This document shows positions 18,838-26,717 of a stretch of 33,452 bases of DNA, piece by piece. Source of the stretch: an uncultured Actinomycetes bacterium (lineage in GTDB: Bacteria > Actinomycetota > Thermoleophilia > Solirubrobacterales > Solirubrobacteraceae). A program made the position numbers and the translations under genes. The stretch spans positions 1 through 33,452 of the forward strand of contig CALAQT010000591.1 in NCBI GenBank assembly GCA_937888775.1, written 5' to 3'. Within the stretch, counting starts at the first letter, position 1; each line of letters begins with the position of its first letter. A model generated the notes under the pieces. The model was not told the DNA's origin, did not search any database, and saw only the letters and a list, made by a program, of their open reading frames with translations.

Positions 18838-18843
18838 CGCCGC

Positions 18844-20994
18844 GTGGACGACGTAACCGCCACGCCGAGCAACGGACGGCAGGACATCCGGCGCGCAGCC
18901 GAAGATCTGGCGCAGAAACTTCCCCCTGCGCTCGCCCCGCTGGCCCATCTCGCCTACAACTACCGCTGGTCGTGGGCGCCCGGCGGCCCCGAGCTGTTTG
19001 CCTCGATCGACCCCGAGCGGTTTGAGCTCTGCGGCGAGAACCCGGTGCGCCTGCTGCAGGAGTCGCCGGGATCGGCGCTGTGGCGGGCCGCGGAGGACCA
19101 GGGCGTGCTGGAACGGGCCCAGGCGCTGCAGTCACTCGTGCAGGCCGACTTAGCCCGTGGGTTCGCGGCCGGGCCGGTGAATCAAAGCCATCCGGTCCTG
19201 TTCCTGTGCGCCGAGTACGGCATCCATCGTTCGCTGCCGGTGTATTCGGGCGGGCTGGGCGCGCTGGCGGGAGACCTGCTCAAGGAGGCCTCCGACCGGG
19301 CGATCCCGCTCTTCGCCGTCGGGCTGATGTACCGCAAGGGCTACTTCCGCCAGCGGATCGACGCGTCGGGCTGGCAGCACGAATACTGGATCGACACGGA
19401 TCCCCAGCGGGTTCCGGCCGCTCTGGTGACCGGGGCCGACGGGCTGGCGCTGACGATCTGCGTGCCGATCGGCACGGCCGAGGTGAGGGCGCGGATCTGG
19501 CGCGTCGATGTGGGTCGTGTGCCGCTGTTCCTGCTCGATAGCGACATTCCGGACAACGGGCCGCTGGAGCGGTGGATCACCGCTCGCCTATACGAGTCAG
19601 ATGAGGACACGCGCCTGGCGCAGTACGTGCTGCTCGGCGTCGGCGGCGTCCGGGCGGCGCGCGCAATGGGCTATGAGCCGGGCGTGATCCACCTCAACGA
19701 GGGCCATGCCGCGCTGGCGCCGCTGGAGCTGGCGCGCGCCTGGTCAGACGGCGGGCGGGCGCTACAGAGCGCGTTCGACAAGGCTCGGTCGCGCACCGTC
19801 TTCACCACGCATACGCCGGTCCCGGCCGGCAACGACACCTATCCCGCGGCGCAGGTGCAGGCCGCCCTTGACCGGCTGGCGGGCGAGCTCGGCGCCAGCA
19901 CCGAGCAGCTGATCGCCCTCGGGCGCGATCAGCCGCAGGACACCTCCCAGCCGTTCGGGGTCACCCAGGCGGCGTTGCGGATGAGCCGCGCGGCCAACGC
20001 GGTCAGCCGTCGCCACGGCGAGGTGGCCCGCGACATGTGGAGCTGGCTGTGGCCTGGGCGCACCGATGGGGACGTGCCGATCGGTCACATAACCAACGGC
20101 GTGCACGTGCCGACCTGGATCGGAACGCCGATGCGCGAGCTGCTGAGCCGCCACCTGGGCGAGCACTGGCTGGCGCACGCGAACGATCCGCTGACCTGGG
20201 CCCGTGTCGATCAGATCCCCGATCAGGATCTGTGGGCCGCCCGGCGGCGCCAGCGGGCCGAGCTGGTGGGCTTCATCCGCGAGCGCAGCGTTGCCGACCG
20301 GCTGATCCGCGGCGACCTGCGCGAATACGTCGAGGCCGCCGCGCGCGCGTTCGATCCCGACGTGCTGACGATCGGCTTCGCCCGGCGGGTGGCCACCTAC
20401 AAGCGCCTTGATCTGCTCACGCGTGATCCGGAGTGGACGCTCGCGCTGCTCGGCGGCGAGCGGCCCGTCCAGGTGGTGCTGGCGGGCAAGGCCCACCCCC
20501 GCGACGAGGACGCCAAGCGCTCGCTGAAGCGTCTGTTCGGACTGAAGTCCGCGCGGATCGTCGGCGAGCGAGTCGTGTTCCTAGACGATTACGACCTGGC
20601 GTCGGGCGCTTGGCTGGTCCGTGGCTGTGATGTGTGGCTGAACCTGCCGCGGCCGCCGCTGGAGGCCAGCGGCACCAGCGGCATGAAGGCGATGTTCAAC
20701 GGCGGCCTGCAACTAAGCGTGCTCGACGGCTGGTGGGCGGAGGCATATGACGGCCACAACGGGTGGGCGCTGTCCGGGGAAGTGGAGGACGACCACGCCG
20801 TCCAGGACGTGCGCGACGCCGCCCGGCTTCACAGCCTGCTCGACGACGAGGTGCTGCCCGCCTTCTACGAGCGTGACGGAGCTTTTCCCCACCGCTGGAC
20901 GGCTCGGATCAAGGCCTCGTTGCAGACTCTGGGTCCGATGTTCTGCGCCAGCCGTATGCTCGCCGAGTATGTCGACGGCCCATACAGGGGCTGA
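18844..20994 (+). CDS. glgP: Alpha-glucan phosphorylase (GlgP, DUF3417-containing type)
   Basis: This GT35 enzyme releases glucose-1-phosphate from non-reducing glucan ends. The 716 residues begin with a DUF3417-type domain (PLAHLAYNYRWSWAPGG...LFASIDPE), continue with LFLCAEYGIHRSLPVYSGGLGALAGDLLKEASD and HLNEGHAAL, and end with the PLP-lysine motif EASGTSGMKAMFNGGLQLSVLDGWWAEAYDG. It is the short bacterial/archaeal phosphorylase form, not the long E. coli MalP form. I start it at GTG 18844; the frame stays open to 18757 but those residues overlap the SGNH gene's promoter region and look like shadow coding. It works with GlgX and MalQ, forming the phosphorolytic alternative to TreYZ. Confidence 0.95.
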   Translation: MDDVTATPSNGRQDIRRAAEDLAQKLPPALAPLAHLAYNYRWSWAPGGPELFASIDPERFELCGENPVRLLQESPGSALWRAAEDQGVLERAQALQSLVQADLARGFAAGPVNQSHPVLFLCAEYGIHRSLPVYSGGLGALAGDLLKEASDRAIPLFAVGLMYRKGYFRQRIDASGWQHEYWIDTDPQRVPAALVTGADGLALTICVPIGTAEVRARIWRVDVGRVPLFLLDSDIPDNGPLERWITARLYESDEDTRLAQYVLLGVGGVRAARAMGYEPGVIHLNEGHAALAPLELARAWSDGGRALQSAFDKARSRTVFTTHTPVPAGNDTYPAAQVQAALDRLAGELGASTEQLIALGRDQPQDTSQPFGVTQAALRMSRAANAVSRRHGEVARDMWSWLWPGRTDGDVPIGHITNGVHVPTWIGTPMRELLSRHLGEHWLAHANDPLTWARVDQIPDQDLWAARRRQRAELVGFIRERSVADRLIRGDLREYVEAAARAFDPDVLTIGFARRVATYKRLDLLTRDPEWTLALLGGERPVQVVLAGKAHPRDEDAKRSLKRLFGLKSARIVGERVVFLDDYDLASGAWLVRGCDVWLNLPRPPLEASGTSGMKAMFNGGLQLSVLDGWWAEAYDGHNGWALSGEVEDDHAVQDVRDAARLHSLLDDEVLPAFYERDGAFPHRWTARIKASLQTLGPMFCASRMLAEYVDGPYRG

Positions 20995-21113
20995 GCCCGG
21001 CTTCACTGCAGCCCATGGTCGGCTCCGCAACAGCGGACGGGCATTTAACGGGCCAGCGGGAAGGATCGCCCGCGGGATGGCGTCTTTAAGCTGAGATACC
21101 TCTGCGCAAATCG

Positions 21114-21914
21114 ATGTCCTCCCCCGCCGACAACTACCAGCCCAGTCCTCGCGAGCTCGCCGAGCTGTCCGCGCTGGCCGATGGCACGCTGGATCCCGCA
21201 CGCCGGGATGCGGTGGCTGCGCACGTAGCGGCGTCTCCGCACCTGCGCGCTCTGTATGACCGCGAGCAGCGGGTGCTGCGCTCGCTGCAGGCGGCGCGCC
21301 GGCGTGACCGGGCACCCGCGGCGTTGCGCGAGCGGATCGAGGCGACCCGTCCGAGCGCTGCCACGCGCGCCCGCCGGCGCGCCGGCTACGGTGCGGCGCT
21401 GACCGGCGCGCTGGCGGTAATCGTGCTGGCATTCGTGCTCGTGCTGCCTGCCGGCACACCCGGGGCGCCGTCGCTCGGACAGGCAGCCGCGCTCGGCGCC
21501 CTGGCGCCGTCGGCGCCCGCGCCCGGGCCCGATCCCGACGCACCCTTGGTCCAGCTGGGACGCAGCGTGGGCAAGGTCTACTTCCCCAATTGGGCCACCC
21601 GGCTTCGTTGGCGCGCGGTTGGTGAGCGCACCGATCACATCGATGGGCGCCTGGCGGTAACCGTGTTCTATGAGGGGCGGGGCGCGCGCGTCGCCTACAC
21701 GATCGTCGCCGCCCCGGCGCTCAAGGCGCCGGATGTCAAACGGATCCTGCTCGACGGGACCGCATTCCAGACGCTGCGCCTGAACTCGCGCACGGTCGTG
21801 ACCTGGCGCCGTGGCGGGCACACGTGCGTGCTCTCGGCGGCGACGATACCGGCGGCGGCGCTGCGCACCCTGGCGGCCTGGAAGGCTCCGGGCCAGCGCG
21901 GCGTCGGCGACTGA
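21114..21914 (+). CDS. Single-pass membrane anti-sigma-factor-like protein
   Basis: The 266-residue protein has a helical N-terminal region (ELAELSALADGTLDPARRDAVAAHVAASPHLRALYDREQRVLRSL, about 13-58) resembling anti-sigma domains that occlude ECF sigma factors. A single transmembrane helix lies near 91-113 (GAALTGALAVIVLAFVLVLPAG), followed by an Ala/Pro linker and a roughly 130-residue extracytoplasmic domain. The zinc-binding H-x3-C-x2-C motif of ZAS anti-sigmas is absent: the His is present but the Cys positions are Ser and Leu. It is encoded tail-to-tail with the ECF sigma gene, 47 bp apart, instead of in the same operon. That partnership is inferred from proximity. ATG 21114 is preceded by a 119-bp gap after glgP. 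Confidence 0.7.
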   Translation: MSSPADNYQPSPRELAELSALADGTLDPARRDAVAAHVAASPHLRALYDREQRVLRSLQAARRRDRAPAALRERIEATRPSAATRARRRAGYGAALTGALAVIVLAFVLVLPAGTPGAPSLGQAAALGALAPSAPAPGPDPDAPLVQLGRSVGKVYFPNWATRLRWRAVGERTDHIDGRLAVTVFYEGRGARVAYTIVAAPALKAPDVKRILLDGTAFQTLRLNSRTVVTWRRGGHTCVLSAATIPAAALRTLAAWKAPGQRGVGD

Positions 21915-21961
21915 CGCTCTGGACCCTCGGCTGGCGGCGGTCAAGCCCCGGTCGCTGAGGC

Positions 21962-22504
21962 TCAGCGCTCGGCATTTGTGCGGCGCGGCGGGTCAGAGCC
22001 CGGCGCTTCATCGTCGGCCAGGGCCCGCGCCACGCGTTGGCGGGCCCGGTGCAGCCGGGTCGTGACGGTCGCTTCGCGCACCCGCAGCGCGCGGGCGGCC
22101 TCACGATAGGAAAGGCCGGCGACGTCGATCGCCACCAGAGCGTCGCGGAAGTCTTCCGGGAGCGCGGCGATCGCCTCATACAGCGCCTGGGACTCCAGCC
22201 GCGCCTGCGCCGAAACGGCCGAGGTGTCCTCCAGATAGTCGAGGTCATCTGGCAGCGGCAACGTCTGCGGGCGACGGCTGGCTGTCCGCCGGGCCGAGAA
22301 GAAGGTGTTGCGCAGCACGCGCAGGAGATAGCCGAGATCGTCCTCTGAGTGCAGCCAGCGCGGCTTGCGCAGAACTTGCGCAAAGGTCTCCTGCACGAGA
22401 TCCTCGGCCTCCTCACGTGAGCCGCACAGAGCCCAGGCGGCTCGGTAGAGCCGATCCATGTGGTCGCCGAGCGCGTCGGGATCGAGCTGATGCTCAGGGG
22501 GCAT
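21962..22504 (-). CDS. ECF-type RNA polymerase sigma factor
   Basis: The 180-residue protein has sigma region 2 (LYRAAWALCGSREEAEDLVQETFAQVL...LLRVLRNTFFSARR, about 19-73) and region 4 with a helix-turn-helix (LPEDFRDALVAIDVAGLSYREAARALRVREATVTTRLHRARQRVARAL, about 115-162). A short linker without region 3 makes it ECF/sigma-70-like group 4. ATG 22504 gives the typical length; an ATG at 22543 is an alternative. It lies 56 bp after the citrate synthase stop on the same strand. Its likely antagonist is the convergent membrane protein at 21114-21914. Target genes are unknown. Confidence 0.9.
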   Translation of the reverse strand: MPPEHQLDPDALGDHMDRLYRAAWALCGSREEAEDLVQETFAQVLRKPRWLHSEDDLGYLLRVLRNTFFSARRTASRRPQTLPLPDDLDYLEDTSAVSAQARLESQALYEAIAALPEDFRDALVAIDVAGLSYREAARALRVREATVTTRLHRARQRVARALADDEAPGSDPPRRTNAER

Positions 22505-22560
22505 CCGGTCGCTTGCCGAGCCCCGACCGGGTCTCGTCGGCATCCCGGGCGCGCTAGCGC

Positions 22561-23652
22561 TCAGGCCCTGATTCCTGAGAGTGGTCGTGGAGCCGGCCCC
22601 ACGTACTTGGCGGTCGGGCGGATCAGCCGATGCTCGCGTTTCTGCTCCAGAATGTGCGCCGACCAACCGGCGGTCCGAGCACAGGTGAACATCGGAGTGA
22701 ACAGCGTGGCCGGCACCTGGGCGAAGTCGAGCACCACTGCGGACCAGAATTCGACGTTCGTGGCGAGCACGCGATCGGGCTTGCGCGCATGCAGCTCGGC
22801 CAGCGCGGCCTGCTCCAGCGCCTCGGCCACCTCAACTCGCTCGGAGCCGAGCTGGTGCGCGGCTCGGCGCAGCACGCGCGCCCGGGGGTCCTCGGCGCGG
22901 TAGACGCGGTGCCCGAAGCCCATCAGCCGCTCACCGCGATCTAGCAGGCTCTTGACGTAGCGGTCTGCGTCGCCCATCGCGTCCACGTCGTCGAGCATCT
23001 TCAGTACGCGGGAGGGGGCACCACCGTGCAGTGGCCCGGACAGGGCCCCGACGGCTGCCGACAGGGCGGCGGCGCAGTCGGCTCCGGTCGACGCGACAAC
23101 GCGCGCGGTGAAGGTCGAGGCGTTCATGCCGTGCTCGGCGGCGGAAATCCAGTAGGCGTCGATCGCCGCGACGTGGCGGGGGTCGGCCTCGCCACGCCAG
23201 CGGATCAGGAATCGCTCCGGGATCGACTTGGCCGTGTCGATTTCCAGCTGGGGTACGGGCGGCCTGCCGCTGCCCCGCGCCGACTGGGCCACGAACGACA
23301 GCGCCATCACCGAGGCCCGGGCCAGGTTGTCACGAGCCTCGCCGTCGGAGATGTCGATCAGCTCGCGAAAACCCCATTGCGGGCCGAGCATCGTCAGCGC
23401 CGCCTGGACGTCCACGCGCGGAGAGCCGGAATGAACACTGAGCGGGTGTGGCTCGGCCGGGGGCAGTCCGGGCAGCAGGTCGCCGTCGACCAGCAACCCC
23501 CACACCTGCTCAAAGGGCACGTTGCCGACCAGCTCCTCGATGTCTACACCCCGATAGCGCAGCGCTCCACCGGCGCGGTCGGGCTCAGCGATTTCGGTGG
23601 CGAAGGCGACTACGCCCTCTAGGCCAGACTGGACTTCGCTCGTTGCGCTCAT
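22561..23652 (-). CDS. citA: Citrate synthase (actinobacterial type 2)
   Basis: The enzyme condenses oxaloacetate and acetyl-CoA to citrate in the TCA cycle. The 363-residue protein has the citrate synthase signatures ALRYRGVDIEELV, EHGMNASTF with H174, GPLHGGAP with H209 and GFGHRVYRAEDPRA with H248. The third catalytic position, an Asp in NVDF of GltA-type enzymes, is Glu301 here (TNVEFWSAVVLDF). From memory this Glu is usual in actinobacterial citrate synthase 2, so it is probably functional. The C-terminus FTCARTAGWSAHILEQKR is intact. ATG 23652 is supported by an AGGAG 7 nt upstream; a longer frame reaches beyond the divergent amidase start and is rejected. Methylcitrate synthase activity cannot be excluded. 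Confidence 0.93.
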   Translation of the reverse strand: MSATSEVQSGLEGVVAFATEIAEPDRAGGALRYRGVDIEELVGNVPFEQVWGLLVDGDLLPGLPPAEPHPLSVHSGSPRVDVQAALTMLGPQWGFRELIDISDGEARDNLARASVMALSFVAQSARGSGRPPVPQLEIDTAKSIPERFLIRWRGEADPRHVAAIDAYWISAAEHGMNASTFTARVVASTGADCAAALSAAVGALSGPLHGGAPSRVLKMLDDVDAMGDADRYVKSLLDRGERLMGFGHRVYRAEDPRARVLRRAAHQLGSERVEVAEALEQAALAELHARKPDRVLATNVEFWSAVVLDFAQVPATLFTPMFTCARTAGWSAHILEQKREHRLIRPTAKYVGPAPRPLSGIRA

Positions 23653-23745
23653 GGGGTGTGCTCCTGGGCAGGTTCTCTGAAGAAGTTCTGGCGGCGGACA
23701 AACGGCGGACGAATGGCCGACAAACCCTAGCCGGGTGAGCCGGGG

Positions 23746-23751
23746 TAGGCT
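23746..23751 (+). promoter_or_regulatory. Candidate leaderless -10 element of the amidase gene
   Basis: TAGGCT fits TANNNT and ends 8 nt before GTG 23760. The start has no Shine-Dalgarno and no clear -35 box is seen 17 bp further upstream. Confidence 0.4.
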
Positions 23752-23759
23752 CTGCAGCT

Positions 23760-25184
23760 GTGAAGGAGCTGCTCTGCCGCCCGGCCACCGAGCTGGCGCA
23801 ACTGATCCGGCAGGGCGAGCTGAGTCCACTCGAGCTGGTCGAGGCTTCGCTACAGCGCATCGACGAGCTCGACCCCCAGGTCCGCGCATTCACCCACGTT
23901 GCCTATGAATCCGCGCGGCAAGCCGCCGCGGCGATCGCCGGGGGCGATCCGCGCCCGTTCGCCGGCGTTCCGATCGCGATCAAGGACAATCGCCCCGTGG
24001 CGGGGATGCCGATGACGGTCTGCAGCGATCTGTTCGGATCCTTTCGCCCGTTCCGCGAGTCGTTTCTGATCGGGCGGCTGCGCGCCGCCGGATTCGTGAT
24101 CGTCGGTAAGACGGCGATGCCGGAGATGGGCATCCTGCCGACGACCGAGTCAAGGCGCTTTGGGCCGACGCACAACCCCTGGGGGCTGGACCGCACGCCC
24201 GGGGGCTCCAGCGGCGGATCGGCCGCTGCGGTAGCTGCCGGGATGGTGCCGATCGCCCACGGTAACGACGGTGGCGGCTCGATCCGGATCCCGGCCGCCT
24301 GCTGTGGCCTGGTCGGCCTCAAGCCGGCGCGCGGTCGAGTCTCGGTGGGGCCTGAGGAGGGACACAACTTCCTGGTCTCAGACGGAGTACTGGCCCGCAC
24401 TACACGCGACACCGCGCTGGCGCTCGACGTGCTCGCGGGTTACCAGCCCGGCGACGCGAGCTGGGCTCCGCCACCGCCCGCCCCGTACGCCGATCTGCTG
24501 GACCGGGGGCTCGGACGGCGGCTGCGGATCGGCCTGGCACTCAACCCGCCGCTGGAGGGCGCAACGCTCGATCCCGTCTGCGAGACGGCCGCGCGCGATG
24601 CCGCATCGCTGCTGGCGTCGCTCGGCCACCAGCTGGAGGAGATCACGCCCCCGTGGTCCCGCGGCGACGTGCTGCCGGACTTCACGCGCGCCTTCGGCCC
24701 GCTGATCTCCACCGTTACGCATGTGGGTGGGCTGATCGCGGGGCGCGAGGTGACTGCCGACGACGTCGAGCCGCTGACCTGGGAGCTGTATCAGCGAGCT
24801 CGCACGCAGGGCACGCTCAGCTACCTGGCTGCGCAATCGCGGCTGGAGGGGATGGCGCGATCGGTCGTCTCGTTCCTGGCGCCCTACGACGTGGTGCTCA
24901 CCCCGGCGCTGGCGCTGCGCCCGGTCCCAATCGGCGAGATCCATGGCCGCGGACCCGACCCGTGGGGCAACTATCAGCGCTCGGGCTACTTCACGCCCTA
25001 CACCGCGGTGGTCAACGTCACCGGCCAGCCGGCGATCTCGCTGCCGCTCTACCAGGGCGAGGACGGTCTACCGACCGCCGTGCAACTGATCGGCCCCCCG
25101 GCGCGTGAGGAGATCCTCCTGGGGCTTGCCTCCGAACTGGAGGCGGCGCTGCCGTGGGGCGATCGCCGGCCCACGATCGTCTGA
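23760..25184 (+). CDS. Amidase-signature family hydrolase
   Basis: The 474-residue protein has the Ser-cisSer-Lys triad of the amidase signature family: K75 in GVPIAIKDN, S150 in RTPGGSSGGSAAAVAAG and S174 in HGNDGGGSIRIPAACCGLVGLKP. The spacing (75 and 24 residues) equals that of GatA. The nucleophile loop reads DGGGS where GatA has DTGGS, a form I associate with 6-aminohexanoate-cyclic-dimer hydrolase-like amidases. No GatB or GatC is nearby, so a role in tRNA amidation is unlikely. The substrate is unknown. The gene diverges from citrate synthase (107 bp between) and converges on the epimerase-like gene. Confidence 0.9.
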   Translation: MKELLCRPATELAQLIRQGELSPLELVEASLQRIDELDPQVRAFTHVAYESARQAAAAIAGGDPRPFAGVPIAIKDNRPVAGMPMTVCSDLFGSFRPFRESFLIGRLRAAGFVIVGKTAMPEMGILPTTESRRFGPTHNPWGLDRTPGGSSGGSAAAVAAGMVPIAHGNDGGGSIRIPAACCGLVGLKPARGRVSVGPEEGHNFLVSDGVLARTTRDTALALDVLAGYQPGDASWAPPPPAPYADLLDRGLGRRLRIGLALNPPLEGATLDPVCETAARDAASLLASLGHQLEEITPPWSRGDVLPDFTRAFGPLISTVTHVGGLIAGREVTADDVEPLTWELYQRARTQGTLSYLAAQSRLEGMARSVVSFLAPYDVVLTPALALRPVPIGEIHGRGPDPWGNYQRSGYFTPYTAVVNVTGQPAISLPLYQGEDGLPTAVQLIGPPAREEILLGLASELEAALPWGDRRPTIV

Positions 25185-25246
25185 GTGCTCCCCACCATAA
25201 CTACCATCCCATTCGATCTGGGGCCGTACTGATGGCGGGAAGCACT
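25184..25246. terminator. Imperfect inverted repeat between convergent amidase and epimerase-like genes
   Basis: Arms AGTGCT-CCC-CCAT and ATGG-GGG-AGCACT pair with small internal loops around a loop of about 33 nt. The dyad spans exactly the 60-bp gap between the two stop codons, which suits a bidirectional terminator. There is no T-tract, and the large loop weakens the case. Confidence 0.35.
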
Positions 25247-26135
25247 AGGCGCTTCCCAGCACCGCCCGCATCGGCGCCGCAGTCACGCCCAGGCGCTGTG
25301 CGTCGGTCGCCCCGCGCGGCGAGGTCAACGACACCTCCAGCAGCTCGACCTCGTCCCAGGTGGCGAACGCGGTCGGCCCCATCAGCAGTTCGACGAGCTT
25401 CAGCGTGCGGCGAACCGCCCGGCTGGGAATGCTCACGATCCGGCGCGGACGGCCCAGCGACCGCAGCACGGTTTCGACGATCTGGCGCTGGGTGAGCGTC
25501 TCGGGCCCCGCGAGCTCGTAGCGCGCCCCGATCGATGCCTCCGCCTGCGATCCGCCGGGGAGCGCGGCCAGCACGCAGCCGGCCACGTCCTGGGCCCAGA
25601 TCGGCTGAAAGGACGCACGCCCGGAACCTGGGATCGGCATCGCCGGCAGCAACGACATGCGCTCCAACAGCCGCAGATAGGGGTCGTTGGGCGCGTAGAC
25701 GATCGAGGGGGCAAAGATCGTGTGCGCCAGCGAGGATTCGATCACCGCTCGTTCGGCGATCGCCTTGGCCCGGAGCAGCCGAGCCCGGCTGTGCGTCGAG
25801 GCCCCGAGCACCGAGAAGAACACGAACCGTTTCACCCCCGCCGATTCGGCGGCGCGCACCAGCCTCCAGGTTGCCACGCCGGCGAGTTCCTCGATCGAGC
25901 CGTGCGGTTGGTCGCGGATCACGGACGCCAGATGGACCACGGTGTCAACGCCACGCAGCGCGTGGCGGAACGAGAGCGGGTCGCCGAGATCGCCCAGCGC
26001 GATCTGCACCCGGACGCGCTGCGCCCCGAGCCGCCGTGGATCGCGCACGAGGCAGCGCACGGGCGTTCCCGCGGCCGTGAGGCGGGCCAGCAACGCCATG
26101 CCCACCGTCCCCGTGGCACCTGTCAGGAGCAGCAC
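25245..26135 (-). CDS. NAD(P)-binding epimerase/NmrA-like atypical SDR
   Basis: The 296-residue protein starts directly with a Rossmann fold: LLLTGATGTVG is the Gly-rich cofactor loop, followed by LVRDPRRL, VQIALGDLGDP and DTVVHLASVI. It has FFSVLGAST in place of a classical Ser, no YxxxK catalytic pair in the usual position (LRAKAIAERAV follows), and a IFAPSIVYAPNDPYLRLLERM block. This is typical of the atypical SDR a5/NDUFA9-like and NmrA-like group, which bind cofactor but are often not dehydrogenases. It begins with GTG and has no Shine-Dalgarno, but a -10-like box lies 7 nt upstream. It diverges from the ferredoxin gene. Confidence 0.85.
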   Translation of the reverse strand: MLLLTGATGTVGMALLARLTAAGTPVRCLVRDPRRLGAQRVRVQIALGDLGDPLSFRHALRGVDTVVHLASVIRDQPHGSIEELAGVATWRLVRAAESAGVKRFVFFSVLGASTHSRARLLRAKAIAERAVIESSLAHTIFAPSIVYAPNDPYLRLLERMSLLPAMPIPGSGRASFQPIWAQDVAGCVLAALPGGSQAEASIGARYELAGPETLTQRQIVETVLRSLGRPRRIVSIPSRAVRRTLKLVELLMGPTAFATWDEVELLEVSLTSPRGATDAQRLGVTAAPMRAVLGSA

Positions 26136-26142
26136 CGGGGGG

Positions 26143-26148
26143 AGGCTA
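26143..26148 (-). promoter_or_regulatory. Candidate leaderless -10 element of the epimerase-like gene
   Basis: TAGCCT on the minus strand fits TANNNT and ends 7 nt before GTG 26135. The intervening bases are a C-run, so no Shine-Dalgarno is possible there. Confidence 0.4.
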
Positions 26149-26165
26149 CCGGCGAGCGCGGTCCC

Positions 26166-26171
26166 TAGAAT
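26166..26171 (+). promoter_or_regulatory. Candidate -10 element of the ferredoxin gene
   Basis: TAGAAT matches TATAAT in five of six positions, 63 nt before the ferredoxin ATG. A GAAGAGGA ribosome-binding site (26216-26223) follows in the leader. The -35 region is not clear. Confidence 0.4.
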
Positions 26172-26234
26172 GCGCTTTCCGCCGGGTCACAACCGGTCCG
26201 CCACGAAAACGATCCGAAGAGGAACCCGACACAC

Positions 26235-26498
26235 ATGGCTTATGTAATCGCCGAGCCCTGCATCGGTACGAAGGACAACTCGTGCGTGGAGGTCTGCCCG
26301 GTCGACTGCATCCATCCGACGCCCGACGAGCCCAACTACGACAGCGTCGAGATGCTCTACATCGATCCGGAGGAGTGCATCGACTGCGACGCGTGCGTCG
26401 AGGCCTGTCCGGTGGATGCGTGCTTCGCCGAGGACCAGCTCCCGGAGGAGTGGACCAAGTACATACAGATCAACGCGGAGTACTACGCCAACACGTGA
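26235..26498 (+). CDS. fdxA: Seven-iron ferredoxin ([3Fe-4S]/[4Fe-4S]), FdxA type
   Basis: This is a soluble electron carrier of 87 residues. It contains nine cysteines in the 7Fe arrangement: C9-x7-C17 plus C58 would hold a 3Fe cluster, and C21 with C48, C51 and C54 a 4Fe cluster, by analogy to Azotobacter FdI and mycobacterial FdxA. C25 matches the free Cys of FdI and C63 is extra. The AYVIAEPCIGTKDNSCVEVCPVDCI start is typical of the actinobacterial family. A good ribosome-binding site GAAGAGGA lies about 11 nt before the ATG. It converges on mrp, another Fe-S gene. Partner enzymes are unknown. Confidence 0.95.
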   Translation: MAYVIAEPCIGTKDNSCVEVCPVDCIHPTPDEPNYDSVEMLYIDPEECIDCDACVEACPVDACFAEDQLPEEWTKYIQINAEYYANT

Positions 26499-26575
26499 TC
26501 CGTGCGGGGGCACGACGAACCCCAAGAGCGCGGAAGGCGCTGAGCATCGGCGCCCCGGATCTGCTGTCGCTCGCC

Positions 26576-26635
26576 AGCTCCGCCGACAACAGCTCCGCCG
26601 ACAACAGCTCCGCCGACAACAGCTCCGCCGACAAC
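26576..26635. repeat. Four tandem copies of a 15-bp repeat in a convergent intergenic gap
   Basis: The unit AGCTCCGCCGACAAC occurs four times head to tail without mismatch, followed by a partial AGTTC. It lies in the 219-bp gap between ferredoxin and mrp, 78 bp after the ferredoxin stop. One frame would read SSADN repeats, but no start or gene context supports translation. Confidence 0.95.
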
Positions 26636-26677
26636 AGTTCGTGCGGGGCCAGATCGCTCGGACGGCCGCGTGGGAAC

Positions 26678-26699
26678 CGCGACGCAATTAGGCGTCGCG
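26678..26699. terminator. Hairpin between fdxA and mrp, terminator-like
   Basis: Perfect 8-bp arms CGCGACGC and GCGTCGCG enclose a 6-nt AT-rich loop. The hairpin begins 18 bp after the mrp stop on the minus strand and also lies downstream of fdxA, so it could serve both. There is no T-tract, as is common in high-GC actinobacteria. Confidence 0.55.
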
Positions 26700-26717
26700 A
26701 GCCCCCTGTTGCTCCAC

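Noticed and set aside
22505..22666. Longer sigma factor starting at 22666
   Set aside because: The extension overlaps the citrate synthase 3' end and has no sigma-like sequence.
26576..26635. Possible CRISPR array
   Set aside because: Repeats are 15 bp, adjoining and without spacers; no cas genes are present.
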